NCBI RefSeq assembly: GCF_900177715.1
Contig: NZ_FXWG01000001.1
Coordinates: 434,001 to 498,000, forward strand
Length of the DNA: 64,000 nucleotides
DNA from: Altererythrobacter xiamenensis
GTDB taxonomy: Bacteria > Pseudomonadota > Alphaproteobacteria > Sphingomonadales > Sphingomonadaceae
Direction of reading: 5' to 3'
Position numbers and translations under genes: made by a program. The notes under the pieces are model-generated. The model was not told where the DNA came from, made no database searches, and saw nothing but the letters and a program-made list of their open reading frames with translations. Positions 53,129 through 60,418 of this stretch are shown one piece after another (within the stretch, counting starts at the first letter, position 1; every line of letters starts with the position of its first letter).

Positions 53129-54200
53129 GCTGTTCCCCCGGTTCGGGATTCAGGCGCGCCGCGATCCGTTTGCGTACAACGGCAATGCCGTCCGCCAGAA
53201 AGGCGGCGAGCCCGCGCAAATTATACGGATAGGTCCTGAGCGTTGCGATCGGCCGAGCATCGCCGGCCCAAAGCTTGGTCCATTCGGCTTCCTTGCCGAG
53301 AAACTCGTAAGTTTTGAGGCCCCTGGCCGCTGCGTGCGAGATTGTCTCGCGCATCAGCAGATTGCCGGGCGAGACCTGCTTGAAGGCATCGTCATAGCCG
53401 ACCTTGATCAGCCAGAAGCGGTCGTCGCTTTCGACAGCGAACTGCATCGCTGCGGCCTTACCGTCGATCCGCATGAAGCACAGCCGCAGGATACCCGCTT
53501 CCATCGCACGCTCGGCATAGGCGCGGTAGAAAGCTTCGGTCCGCTCGTCCTGATTGATCGCGGTGCCCGAACGCCCCTTCCAGCTTTGCGCTTCGACCGC
53601 GAAGGCTTCGTCGAGCAGCCGCTGGAGATTTCCGGCATCCGGTTCGACGATCTCGTAGTTTATCTCGCCGAGCGCCTCGGCCTTGCGCGACATCCGGCGA
53701 AAATCGGAACGGCGGCGGCTGTTGAAATGGCTCTCCGGCTCGGTCCAGCTTTCGTCGAGTACGATGCGCGGCATGGCCCGCATCGGCTGTTCGGCCACGA
53801 CGACCTTCGCCTTGCCGCGACAGGCGGTGCGCAGGAGTTCGAGGAAGCGCGTGTCGGTTGGGTGGTGGCCGAAGCGCATCGGCTCGCCCGAATTGGCAAT
53901 CCGTTCGGCGAGCTCGCGCAGCGCCTGCTCGTCTTGTGCGGCAACCTCGATCGATTCCCACAGGTCCTCTGCGCCCAGCAGCACCTGACGGCGCGGGCCG
54001 GACGCAGGCTCGGCGAAGGGGGCAATTGCGACCGGCTGGCCAGGCGAGCCGACCAGTATTGCGCGCACGTCGCCGCGGGCCAGCGTATCCTGATAGGCTC
54101 GCGCCCAGATGTACTGGCGCATCGGCGTGCGCGGTTCGGCTGGGGCGGAGTCCCAGATTTCCTGAGCAATTTCAGACAGAGGTGTGGTTGCGGCCAGCAT
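53121..54200 (-). CDS. CelD/BcsL-type GNAT acetyltransferase (second copy)
   Basis: A 359-aa FemAB-like protein of the same family as the one at 32996, but clearly diverged. Middle block HFNSRRRSDFRRMSRKAEAL, then AEAQSW-type and FYRAYAERAMEAGILRLCFM, and the C-terminal GNLLMRETISHAAARGLKTY with EFLGKEAEWTKLWAG. I take the ATG at 54200, which has no added N-terminal leader, over 54269. Possibly acylates the polymer or its precursor. Overlaps the PRODH-like gene by eight bases. Confidence 0.82.
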   Translation of the reverse strand: MLAATTPLSEIAQEIWDSAPAEPRTPMRQYIWARAYQDTLARGDVRAILVGSPGQPVAIAPFAEPASGPRRQVLLGAEDLWESIEVAAQDEQALRELAERIANSGEPMRFGHHPTDTRFLELLRTACRGKAKVVVAEQPMRAMPRIVLDESWTEPESHFNSRRRSDFRRMSRKAEALGEINYEIVEPDAGNLQRLLDEAFAVEAQSWKGRSGTAINQDERTEAFYRAYAERAMEAGILRLCFMRIDGKAAAMQFAVESDDRFWLIKVGYDDAFKQVSPGNLLMRETISHAAARGLKTYEFLGKEAEWTKLWAGDARPIATLRTYPYNLRGLAAFLADGIAVVRKRIAARLNPEPGEQHA

Positions 54201-54328
54201 CACGCGCTTTTCTAGCCCAGGCAGGACTGATCCCGGAAAGGCTCTTATGACGTACCGCCTTGGGAGCAATATGGCGCAAAGGGGTGAGGTATCTGGCGCG
54301 GGGACCGGCAGCTGGGCTAGCAGCAGGC

Positions 54329-55432
54329 ATGGACGAAGTGGAATGCATCGTGATCGGCGCCGGTGTCGTGGGCCTCGCTTGCGCTGCCGCGCTTGCCCGG
54401 GCGGGGCGCGAAGTGCTGGTGCTGGAAGCGCAAAGCGCGATCGGCACGCAGACCAGCAGCCGCAATTCCGAAGTGATCCATGCCGGGATCTATTACGAGC
54501 CGGGCAGCCTCAAGGCGCAGCTATGCCTGCGCGGCAAACAGTTGCTCTATCGCTATGTCGAAGAACGCGGGATTGCGCACCGCCGCACCGGGAAGCTGAT
54601 TGTCGCCGCCGATGAAGAGCAAATCGCGCGGCTAGAGGCCATTCGCGCCAATGCAGAGGCAAGCGGGGTCACCGACCTGCAGAGGATTTCCCGTGACGAG
54701 GCTCGCGAACTGGAGCCGCAGGTCGCCTGCTATGCAGGGATGCTCTCGCCGTCGACCGGCATCGTGGACAGCCATTCGCTGATGCTGTCGCTCCAGGGCG
54801 ATCTCGAGAATGCAAGTGGAATGGTCGTGCTCAATACGCCTGTCGAGGGATGCGCCATCGAGCAGGGTCGCTTCGTCGTCACCACCGGTGGCGAGGCACC
54901 GATGCAGGTCCGCTCGCGTATCCTCATCAACAGCGCGGGACTTGCAGCGCCGAAAGTGGCTCGCGCGATTGATGGACTGGATGCGGCCAACCTTCCCGAA
55001 GCCCACTACGCGATCGGGCATTACTACCGCCTGTCAGGCCCCTCGCCCTGCAACCGGCTGGTCTATCCGCTGCCGGAGGAAGGCGGGCTCGGCATTCATC
55101 TCACGCTAGACCTCGGTGGGCAGGCGCGTTTCGGACCGGACGTGCGCTGGATCGACGGGGTCGACTACAGCTTCGACGATGCACGGCGCGAAGAGTTCAT
55201 CACCGCAATCCGCAGCTACCTGCCGGACCTCGATGCGGACAGGCTTGCGCCCGATTACACCGGGATCAGGCCGAAGCTGGCCGGACCCGGCAGCGGTGCT
55301 CAGGATTTCCGCATCGATGGCGAAGCAGCGCATGGCGTGCCCGGCCTCGTCAACCTGTTCGGGATCGAATCTCCGGGCCTCACGGCGAGCCTCGCCATCG
55401 GGGACTACGTTACCGGGATGCTCACAAACTGA
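54329..55432 (+). CDS. FAD-dependent oxidoreductase (L-2-hydroxyglutarate oxidase-like)
   Basis: A 367-aa flavoprotein of the DAO family. It opens with the FAD Rossmann loop [20 protein letters not shown]. The [20 protein letters not shown] block is characteristic of LhgO-type enzymes, and the C-terminal [19 protein letters not shown] closes the FAD site. It probably oxidises L-2-hydroxyglutarate or a related 2-hydroxy acid and passes electrons to the quinone pool. The ATG at 54329 fits the family start better than 54260. Confidence 0.9.
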   Translation: MDEVECIVIGAGVVGLACAAALARAGREVLVLEAQSAIGTQTSSRNSEVIHAGIYYEPGSLKAQLCLRGKQLLYRYVEERGIAHRRTGKLIVAADEEQIARLEAIRANAEASGVTDLQRISRDEARELEPQVACYAGMLSPSTGIVDSHSLMLSLQGDLENASGMVVLNTPVEGCAIEQGRFVVTTGGEAPMQVRSRILINSAGLAAPKVARAIDGLDAANLPEAHYAIGHYYRLSGPSPCNRLVYPLPEEGGLGIHLTLDLGGQARFGPDVRWIDGVDYSFDDARREEFITAIRSYLPDLDADRLAPDYTGIRPKLAGPGSGAQDFRIDGEAAHGVPGLVNLFGIESPGLTASLAIGDYVTGMLTN

Positions 55433-55438
55433 GCGCGG

Positions 55439-55774
55439 CTACATGCGCCGCATGTCGTAGCTTTCGACCGGGATAGTGACCGTCAGCCCGTCCATCTCTG
55501 CCGTCAAATCGATCTGGCAGGACAGGCGGCTGGTGCGCCGCACACCGGCGGCAAAGTCCAGCATGTCCTCTTCTTCCTCGACCGCGCCGGGCAGCTTTTC
55601 GAACCAATCGGGATCGACGATCACATGGCAGGTCGAACAGGCCATCTGGCCTTCGCAAGTGCCCTCCAGCGGCATGCCCGCAGCCTGCGCCACGCGGAGC
55701 AGATTGTCGCCCGGCTCGGCGCTCGCTTCGTGCGTATCGCCGTTGGAATTGATGAAACGAACCGTGATGCTCAT
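55439..55774 (-). CDS. 2Fe-2S ferredoxin (adrenodoxin type)
   Basis: A 111-aa electron carrier. Three cluster ligands are in CEGQMACSTCHVIV (C-x5-C-x2-C) and the fourth in RLSC. The acidic helix before it (GAVEEEEDML) is the partner-binding region of adrenodoxin-like ferredoxins. The real start is ATG at 55774; the longer ORF is rejected. Two bases separate it from the cysteine desulfurase gene upstream, so the three-gene operon is desulfurase, desulfurase, ferredoxin, suggesting a role in Fe-S cluster assembly. Confidence 0.93.
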   Translation of the reverse strand: MSITVRFINSNGDTHEASAEPGDNLLRVAQAAGMPLEGTCEGQMACSTCHVIVDPDWFEKLPGAVEEEEDMLDFAAGVRRTSRLSCQIDLTAEMDGLTVTIPVESYDMRRM

Positions 55775-55776
55775 GG

Positions 55777-56862
55777 CTATTGCTCCGTCAGTCCCTGGTC
55801 TTGCGCTGCAGCATTGATCTCGGCAGCGGCCTGCTCGATCTCTTCGAGGGTCGTGTAACGCCCGAAGCCCAACCGGATCGAGTTTTTCGCCTGCTTGTCC
55901 GAAAGGCCAATCGCCTTGAGCACGTGGCTGGGCCGGCCAGACCCGCTGGCGCATGCCGAGCCGGCGCTGAACATCACATTGCGGCAGTCGGACATGAGGC
56001 GGTTCACATCGAGACCCGTGCGGCGAATGTTGAGATTACCGTGCCAGCGCGCTTCGGCGCTGCCGTTGAGCGTCCAGTCGGAAAACAGCTCTCGCGCGCG
56101 CTTCCACAGCATTTCGACATGGGCCGCATCCTCTTCCAATCGCTCGCTCGCGACCTCGGCCGCCGCGCCGAAGCCCGCGATCAGCGCCGGACTGAGCGTG
56201 CCCGAGCGCAAACCATGCTCTTGCCCACCGCCGGTCTGCTGTTCTTCGAGCGAAACACCATCGCGGACCCACAGCGCGCCGACGCCCTTGGGCCCATGCA
56301 GCTTGTGCGCCGATACCGCGATCATGTCGGCACCGGTCACCAGCATCTTACCATAGGCTTGCACCGCATCGCACAAGAACAAGGCATTGTTTTCCTTGGC
56401 CTTGCGGTGCCATTCGACCGTTGGCTGGATCACGCCGATCTCGTTATTGGCCTGCATCACGGCGATCAAGCGCGTGTCATTCGGCACGTCCTGATTGGTG
56501 TTGCATTGCCCGTCCTTGGCAACGTTGAGAATATGCGCCTGTCCCAGCGCCTGTGCCGTGTCCAGCACGGCGGCATGTTCGATCGCGCTGACCGAGACGC
56601 TGCCGTTCTTGCCCGAACCGCGGATCGCGAGGTTTATCGCTTCGGTCGCGCTGCCGGTGAAGATCACCTGTCCTCCGGCGGGGAAAAGCGCCGCGACCCG
56701 CTCGCGGGCAAGCTCGATTGCGGCCTTCGCCTGCCGCCCCATGCGATGCGGGGAATGCGGATTGCCAAAGCCAGTGCCATCGGGCCCGTCAAGCCAGCGG
56801 AGCATGGCATCGCGCGCATCCGGCGCGAGCGGAGTGGTGGCCTGATAGTCGAGATAGATCAT
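55777..56862 (-). CDS. Cysteine desulfurase (second of a tandem pair)
   Basis: A 361-aa PLP enzyme of the NifS/IscS class. It begins MIYLDYQATTPLAPDARDAM, has the PLP Lys in SAHKLHGPKGVG and the sulfur-carrying Cys in SAGSACASGSG. Its sequence is only loosely like the upstream copy, so the duplication is old. The ATG overlaps the stop of that copy by four bases. Predicted to supply sulfur for Fe-S clusters or thiolation reactions. Confidence 0.92.
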   Translation of the reverse strand: MIYLDYQATTPLAPDARDAMLRWLDGPDGTGFGNPHSPHRMGRQAKAAIELARERVAALFPAGGQVIFTGSATEAINLAIRGSGKNGSVSVSAIEHAAVLDTAQALGQAHILNVAKDGQCNTNQDVPNDTRLIAVMQANNEIGVIQPTVEWHRKAKENNALFLCDAVQAYGKMLVTGADMIAVSAHKLHGPKGVGALWVRDGVSLEEQQTGGGQEHGLRSGTLSPALIAGFGAAAEVASERLEEDAAHVEMLWKRARELFSDWTLNGSAEARWHGNLNIRRTGLDVNRLMSDCRNVMFSAGSACASGSGRPSHVLKAIGLSDKQAKNSIRLGFGRYTTLEEIEQAAAEINAAAQDQGLTEQ

Positions 56863-57917
56863 GATTTTGCCATCTCTAACCACACATCACAGAAGCGTTC
56901 CACCTCTGCGCGGGTGGTGTCCCAGCCGATACTGACGCGGATCGTGTTGGCCGCAACGTCCGGCTCGACCTGCATCGCCTCGAGAACATGGCTGGTTTTC
57001 ATCGTTCCGGAAGAACACGCACTGCCCTGGCTGACCGCGATGCCTGCCATGTCGAAGCGCATGACCTGCGCCGTGGCACTCATATTCGGCATGGCGATGG
57101 CGCGAATGTAGGGGGTGGGGTTGGACAACCTGTCGGACAGGCAAGTGCCGCCGATGCCGCGCACTTCACCCACAAACTGCTCCAGCGGCTCGACAACATC
57201 GGGATCAACATAGGGATCGCTTGCGCCTTGCAGAGCTGCAGCCATTCCCATCGCGCCCGGCAGGTTCTCGGTCCCCCGGCGGTAGCCGCGCTCATGCCCG
57301 CCGGAAGGCGAGAGCATGGCATAATCCTTCACTAGCAATGCGCCGATACCGATCGGCCCGCCGAACTTGTGCGCGGAGATGATCGCCATGTCGCATTGCG
57401 GCAACGCGAGTTTCCCTGCGCTTTGCGCGCAGTCTGCTAGAAGCAAACCACCCGCATCGCCCACCAGTCGACCGATCGCTTCGAGATCCTGACGGTTGCC
57501 CGTTTCCGAATTGATCTGCTGCACCGCGACCAGCGGCTTCTCACGCTGCACTGCCTCTGCCAGCACTTCCATATCGAGCGCACCGTCTGATCCGACCGGC
57601 AACCGTTCCGCATCCGGCACAGCTTTCAGCACCGCATCATGTTCGACCGCGCTGACCAGCCTAGCACCCGCCTGCGCATTGTGCAGCGCCAGCGCGGCGG
57701 CCTCGCTCGCGCCGCTGGTGAAAATCAGTTCGCCGTCCCAGCCGAGACTCGCCTTGATACGATCGCGCGCATCTTCGAGCGCAGCGCGGGCCTTGCGCCC
57801 TTCGGCATGGGGGCTTGAGGGATTGGCCCAGATTGCGATGCCTTCCTCCATTGCCGCGCGCGCTTCGGGGCGCAGCGGACTGGTCGCGGCATGGTCGAGA
57901 TAAATCCGGTCGGAAAT
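56859..57917 (-). CDS. Cysteine desulfurase (first of a tandem pair), apparent ATT start
   Basis: A 352-aa PLP enzyme of the NifS class with the PLP Lys in SAHKFGGPIGIG and the active Cys in SQGSACSSGTM. The first ATG in frame (57851) would remove RIYLDHAATSPLRPEAR, the first conserved strand and helix of the family. Reading upstream, the frame stays open to a stop at 57948-57950 with no ATG, GTG or TTG. An ATT at 57917 lies exactly where relatives have Met (x-S-D-R-I-Y-L-D-H), seven bases after GCGGGG. I therefore infer initiation at ATT. If 57851 were used, the protein would be 330 aa and probably unstable. Confidence 0.85.
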   Translation of the reverse strand: MSDRIYLDHAATSPLRPEARAAMEEGIAIWANPSSPHAEGRKARAALEDARDRIKASLGWDGELIFTSGASEAAALALHNAQAGARLVSAVEHDAVLKAVPDAERLPVGSDGALDMEVLAEAVQREKPLVAVQQINSETGNRQDLEAIGRLVGDAGGLLLADCAQSAGKLALPQCDMAIISAHKFGGPIGIGALLVKDYAMLSPSGGHERGYRRGTENLPGAMGMAAALQGASDPYVDPDVVEPLEQFVGEVRGIGGTCLSDRLSNPTPYIRAIAMPNMSATAQVMRFDMAGIAVSQGSACSSGTMKTSHVLEAMQVEPDVAANTIRVSIGWDTTRAEVERFCDVWLEMAKS

Positions 57918-58040
57918 GGTGAAGCCCCGCTCTGTTTGGCTGTATGGTTATCGCAATTGCAGATTTCCCCGCTCGCACTATATAGGCGGGCAAACGGGCA
58001 GCGCCAGTTCGGGCGCAGCCGATCAAGCAGGTTACTCACG

Positions 58041-58697
58041 ATGCCGTCAGTCATTTTTCCCGGTCCAGAAGGCCGTCTCGAAGGTCGTTTCTCTCCGCCC
58101 CCGCGCCCGCGTGCGCCAGTAGCGTTGATTCTCCACCCGCACCCGGAAGGCGGCGGTACAATGAATGACCGCATCGTGCAGCGGATGTACAAGACTTTTT
58201 CCGACCGCGGTTTCGCCACGCTGCGCTTCAACTTCCGCGGCGTCGGTCGCAGCCAGGGCAGCTTCGACAACGGGATCGGCGAATTGTCGGATGCCGCATC
58301 GGCGCTCGACTGGGTGCAGTCGATCCATCCCGAAGCGCAGACGACCTGGGTCGCCGGCTACAGCTTTGGCGCGCTCATCGGCATGCAGTTGCTGATGCGT
58401 CGCCCCGAAGTGCGCGGCTTCATCTCGGTCGCGCCACCTGCAAACATGTACGACTTCAGCTTCCTCGCGCCTTGCCCCGCCTCGGGCATCTTCATCCAGG
58501 GCGCATCGGACACGGTGGTTCAGCCACCTGCCGTGCAGAAGCTGGTCGACAAGCTGCGCACGCAGAAGCACATCACGATCCACCACGAGGAAATTCCGCG
58601 CGCCAACCACTTCTTCGAAAACGAAATCGAAGATCTGATGGGTTCGGTCGATAATTATCTCGACTTCCGCCTGGATCCCGACTGCCCGATCAAGTGA
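58041..58697 (+). CDS. Alpha/beta hydrolase (COG2945-like)
   Basis: A 218-aa hydrolase. The family opening VIFPGPEGRLEGRFSPPP and HPHPEGGGTMNDRIVQ is present, then FNFRGVGRSQGSFD. The nucleophile Ser is in AGYSFGALIG, the Asp probably in GASDTVV and the His in RANHFF. Substrate unknown. The ATG at 58041 has AGCAGG nine bases upstream. It is divergent from the cysteine desulfurase pair, a pairing common in alphaproteobacteria. Confidence 0.9.
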   Translation: MPSVIFPGPEGRLEGRFSPPPRPRAPVALILHPHPEGGGTMNDRIVQRMYKTFSDRGFATLRFNFRGVGRSQGSFDNGIGELSDAASALDWVQSIHPEAQTTWVAGYSFGALIGMQLLMRRPEVRGFISVAPPANMYDFSFLAPCPASGIFIQGASDTVVQPPAVQKLVDKLRTQKHITIHHEEIPRANHFFENEIEDLMGSVDNYLDFRLDPDCPIK

Positions 58698-58781
58698 TCG
58701 GGAGCGGCTGCGCGCCGCCCTCTTCCAATTCGTAGCAAACCCGCGCTCGGGCCTGTCCGGCCTGGTGCAAAGGTGCTTGCT

Positions 58782-58810
58782 TTGACTTGATTTGTGTTAT
58801 GTTGTAACAT
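58782..58810 (+). promoter_or_regulatory. tonB promoter with an overlapping Zur-like box
   Basis: TTGACT at 58782-58787 and TAACAT at 58805-58810 are 17 bases apart, a good sigma-70-type promoter 50 bases before the tonB start. The 13-base sequence GTTATGTTGTAAC at 58796-58808 overlaps the -10 box and matches 10 of 12 defined positions of the Zur core GTTATA-N-TATAAC. Binding there would block transcription. Confidence 0.6.
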
Positions 58811-58862
58811 TGCAATTAGTCGCAGAGAAACCGCGGCCTTTTGGAGAAGAGGAGCAAAGACA

Positions 58863-59537
58863 ATGGCATTCGCAGACGAGAAGAGCCTGAGAGATCGCAG
58901 CGCCGGAATAGGCGGGGTCGTGGTCGTCCATGCAGGATTGGCAGCACTCCTCGTGCTGGGCCTCAGCACAGAGGTCACGAAGCAGATCTTTACCGGCCCT
59001 CTGCCGACGAGGGAATTCAAGGATCCTCCGCCGCCCCCTCCTCCCGAACCGCCCAAGCCGCAACCCCGGCAGCAAGCACCGGCGAACCCGGTCGTCACCC
59101 CTCCGGTTCCGATCCCGATGCCGCCCAAGCCGAACCTGTTCGAGACGACCATCGAACTGCCGCCACTGAGCGATGACCTAAGGCTCACGCCGCTGCCGAA
59201 GGGCCCGATCGAGCCGCCTGCTCCGCCAGCACCTGCTTTCGATCCCGTGCCTGCGATGCCGCGCAACGATGCCGCAAGCTGGGTGACCGACAATGACTAC
59301 AAGAGCCGCTGGATACGCGAAGGCATGACCGGCACCGCGCGATTCCGACTGGAAATCGCAGCGAATGGTCGCGTGTCGGATTGCCGCATCACCCAGTCTA
59401 GCGGTCACTCCGCGCTCGACGAGGCGACCTGTTCGCTCATCACGAAACGGGCGCGCTTCAATGCCGCCAAGGACGGCAGCGGAGCGAAGACGACCGGCTC
59501 CTTCAGCAGCTCGATCCGTTGGCAACTGCCCAACTGA
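58863..59537 (+). CDS. tonB: Energy transducer TonB
   Basis: A 224-aa protein that passes proton-motive force to TonB-dependent outer membrane receptors. An N-terminal membrane helix (about residues 16-36, VVVVHAGLAALLVLGLST), a proline-rich spacer (PPPPPPPEPPKPQP), and a C-terminal TonB domain (YKSRWIREGMTGTARFRLEI, then SALDEATCSLITKRARF). GAGGAG lies before the ATG. ExbB and ExbD genes are not adjacent. The promoter carries a Zur-like box, so the gene may serve zinc uptake. Confidence 0.93.
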   Translation: MAFADEKSLRDRSAGIGGVVVVHAGLAALLVLGLSTEVTKQIFTGPLPTREFKDPPPPPPPEPPKPQPRQQAPANPVVTPPVPIPMPPKPNLFETTIELPPLSDDLRLTPLPKGPIEPPAPPAPAFDPVPAMPRNDAASWVTDNDYKSRWIREGMTGTARFRLEIAANGRVSDCRITQSSGHSALDEATCSLITKRARFNAAKDGSGAKTTGSFSSSIRWQLPN

Positions 59538-59596
59538 GTGACCCGTTTGGCCGGGTGCACTGGCAAACGCTCCCTGATTGCCAAGACGCACCCCGA

Positions 59597-59631
59597 GGCC
59601 GCTTGCCGCCCCCCCCAACCGGCAAGCGGCC
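59597..59631. terminator. 12-bp perfect inverted repeat between convergent genes
   Basis: Arms 59597-59608 and 59620-59631 pair perfectly around an 11-base loop rich in C. It lies between tonB (plus) and a small membrane protein (minus). No T-run follows on either strand, so it is either a bidirectional hairpin or a factor-assisted terminator. Confidence 0.55.
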
Positions 59632-59657
59632 CAGCCTTGCTCGACTAAAGTTCGCTC

Positions 59658-59867
59658 TTAAGTGCGCTCGCTTTCGGAAAGCTTGTCGATCGGAGCATCC
59701 CCGCTTGAATCGGGCACGGTCCAGATCGCGACATTGAGCGCCGCGATTGCCGCGAGGAAGACCATCAGAAGGGCCTTCTTCGTATCGCCCGTTCTTTTCC
59801 AGAGCACGAAGGCCCCAACCAAGAGCGCTAGCGCGGCAAGCATCACGATCGACAGAACGACACTCAT
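59658..59867 (-). CDS. Small two-helix membrane protein (69 aa)
   Basis: A short protein with two membrane helices (about residues 3-22, VVLSIVMLAALALLVGAFVL, and 33-49, LLMVFLAAIAALNVAIW), a basic loop between them (KRTGDTKK) and an acidic tail. AAAGGAG lies seven bases before the ATG at 59867, a strong ribosome site that sets the start. No family recognised with confidence. Reads toward tonB. Confidence 0.72.
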   Translation of the reverse strand: MSVVLSIVMLAALALLVGAFVLWKRTGDTKKALLMVFLAAIAALNVAIWTVPDSSGDAPIDKLSESERT

Positions 59868-59989
59868 GGCAGACTCCTTTGAAAACTCGCCTCGCGCTAT
59901 CCGAGATGCCGAGGAATTGGAACATTGGATGCCTGTGATCCGTTGAAAGCAGCGAGCGACGGCCTGTCGCACCAACACGGAGCATCGAC

Positions 59990-60355
59990 ATGGGTATTTT
60001 CAGCAAGATCAAGAACGCGATTTTCGGCAAGGACGACAAGAAGGCACCGCCCGCCTCCGCTCCCACCCCTGCCGATCCGACACCGGTCGATCCTCAGCCT
60101 ATCAGCGACGTCGACGTCGAAGCGCGGCTCGATGCGATGGACGGTTCGGACAGGCTCAACTGGAGGACCTCGATCGTCGATCTGATGAAGCTGATCGGCG
60201 TCGATTCCTCTTACGAGAACCGCAAGGAACTGGCGCAGGAGCTCGGCAATACCGACTATTCGGGCAGCGCCGATGACAATATCTGGCTGCACAAGCGCAC
60301 CATGCAGGAACTGGCGGCCAATGGCGGCAAGGTTCCGGCAGAGTTCCGCGATTAG
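59990..60355 (+). CDS. DUF3597 family protein
   Basis: A 121-aa protein. It opens MGIFSKIKNAIFG, has a proline/alanine-rich linker and then the DUF3597 domain (VDVEARLDAMDGSDRLNWRT, SIVDLMKLIGVDSSYENRKE, ELAQELGNTDYSGSADDN). The family is helical and of unknown function; it is widespread in proteobacteria and often found near LysM proteins. Transcribed alone, divergent from the small membrane protein. Confidence 0.88.
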   Translation: MGIFSKIKNAIFGKDDKKAPPASAPTPADPTPVDPQPISDVDVEARLDAMDGSDRLNWRTSIVDLMKLIGVDSSYENRKELAQELGNTDYSGSADDNIWLHKRTMQELAANGGKVPAEFRD

Positions 60356-60418
60356 CCATCGCGATCAGCCGGTAGAGTGCGATTGACTCGCTTGGTCGGG
60401 CGCTTACTACCTGCCCGC

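Noticed and set aside
57840..57950. A frameshift or pseudogene at the start of the first cysteine desulfurase
   Set aside because: The conserved N-terminus is in the same frame as the rest and without stops, so only the start codon is unusual.
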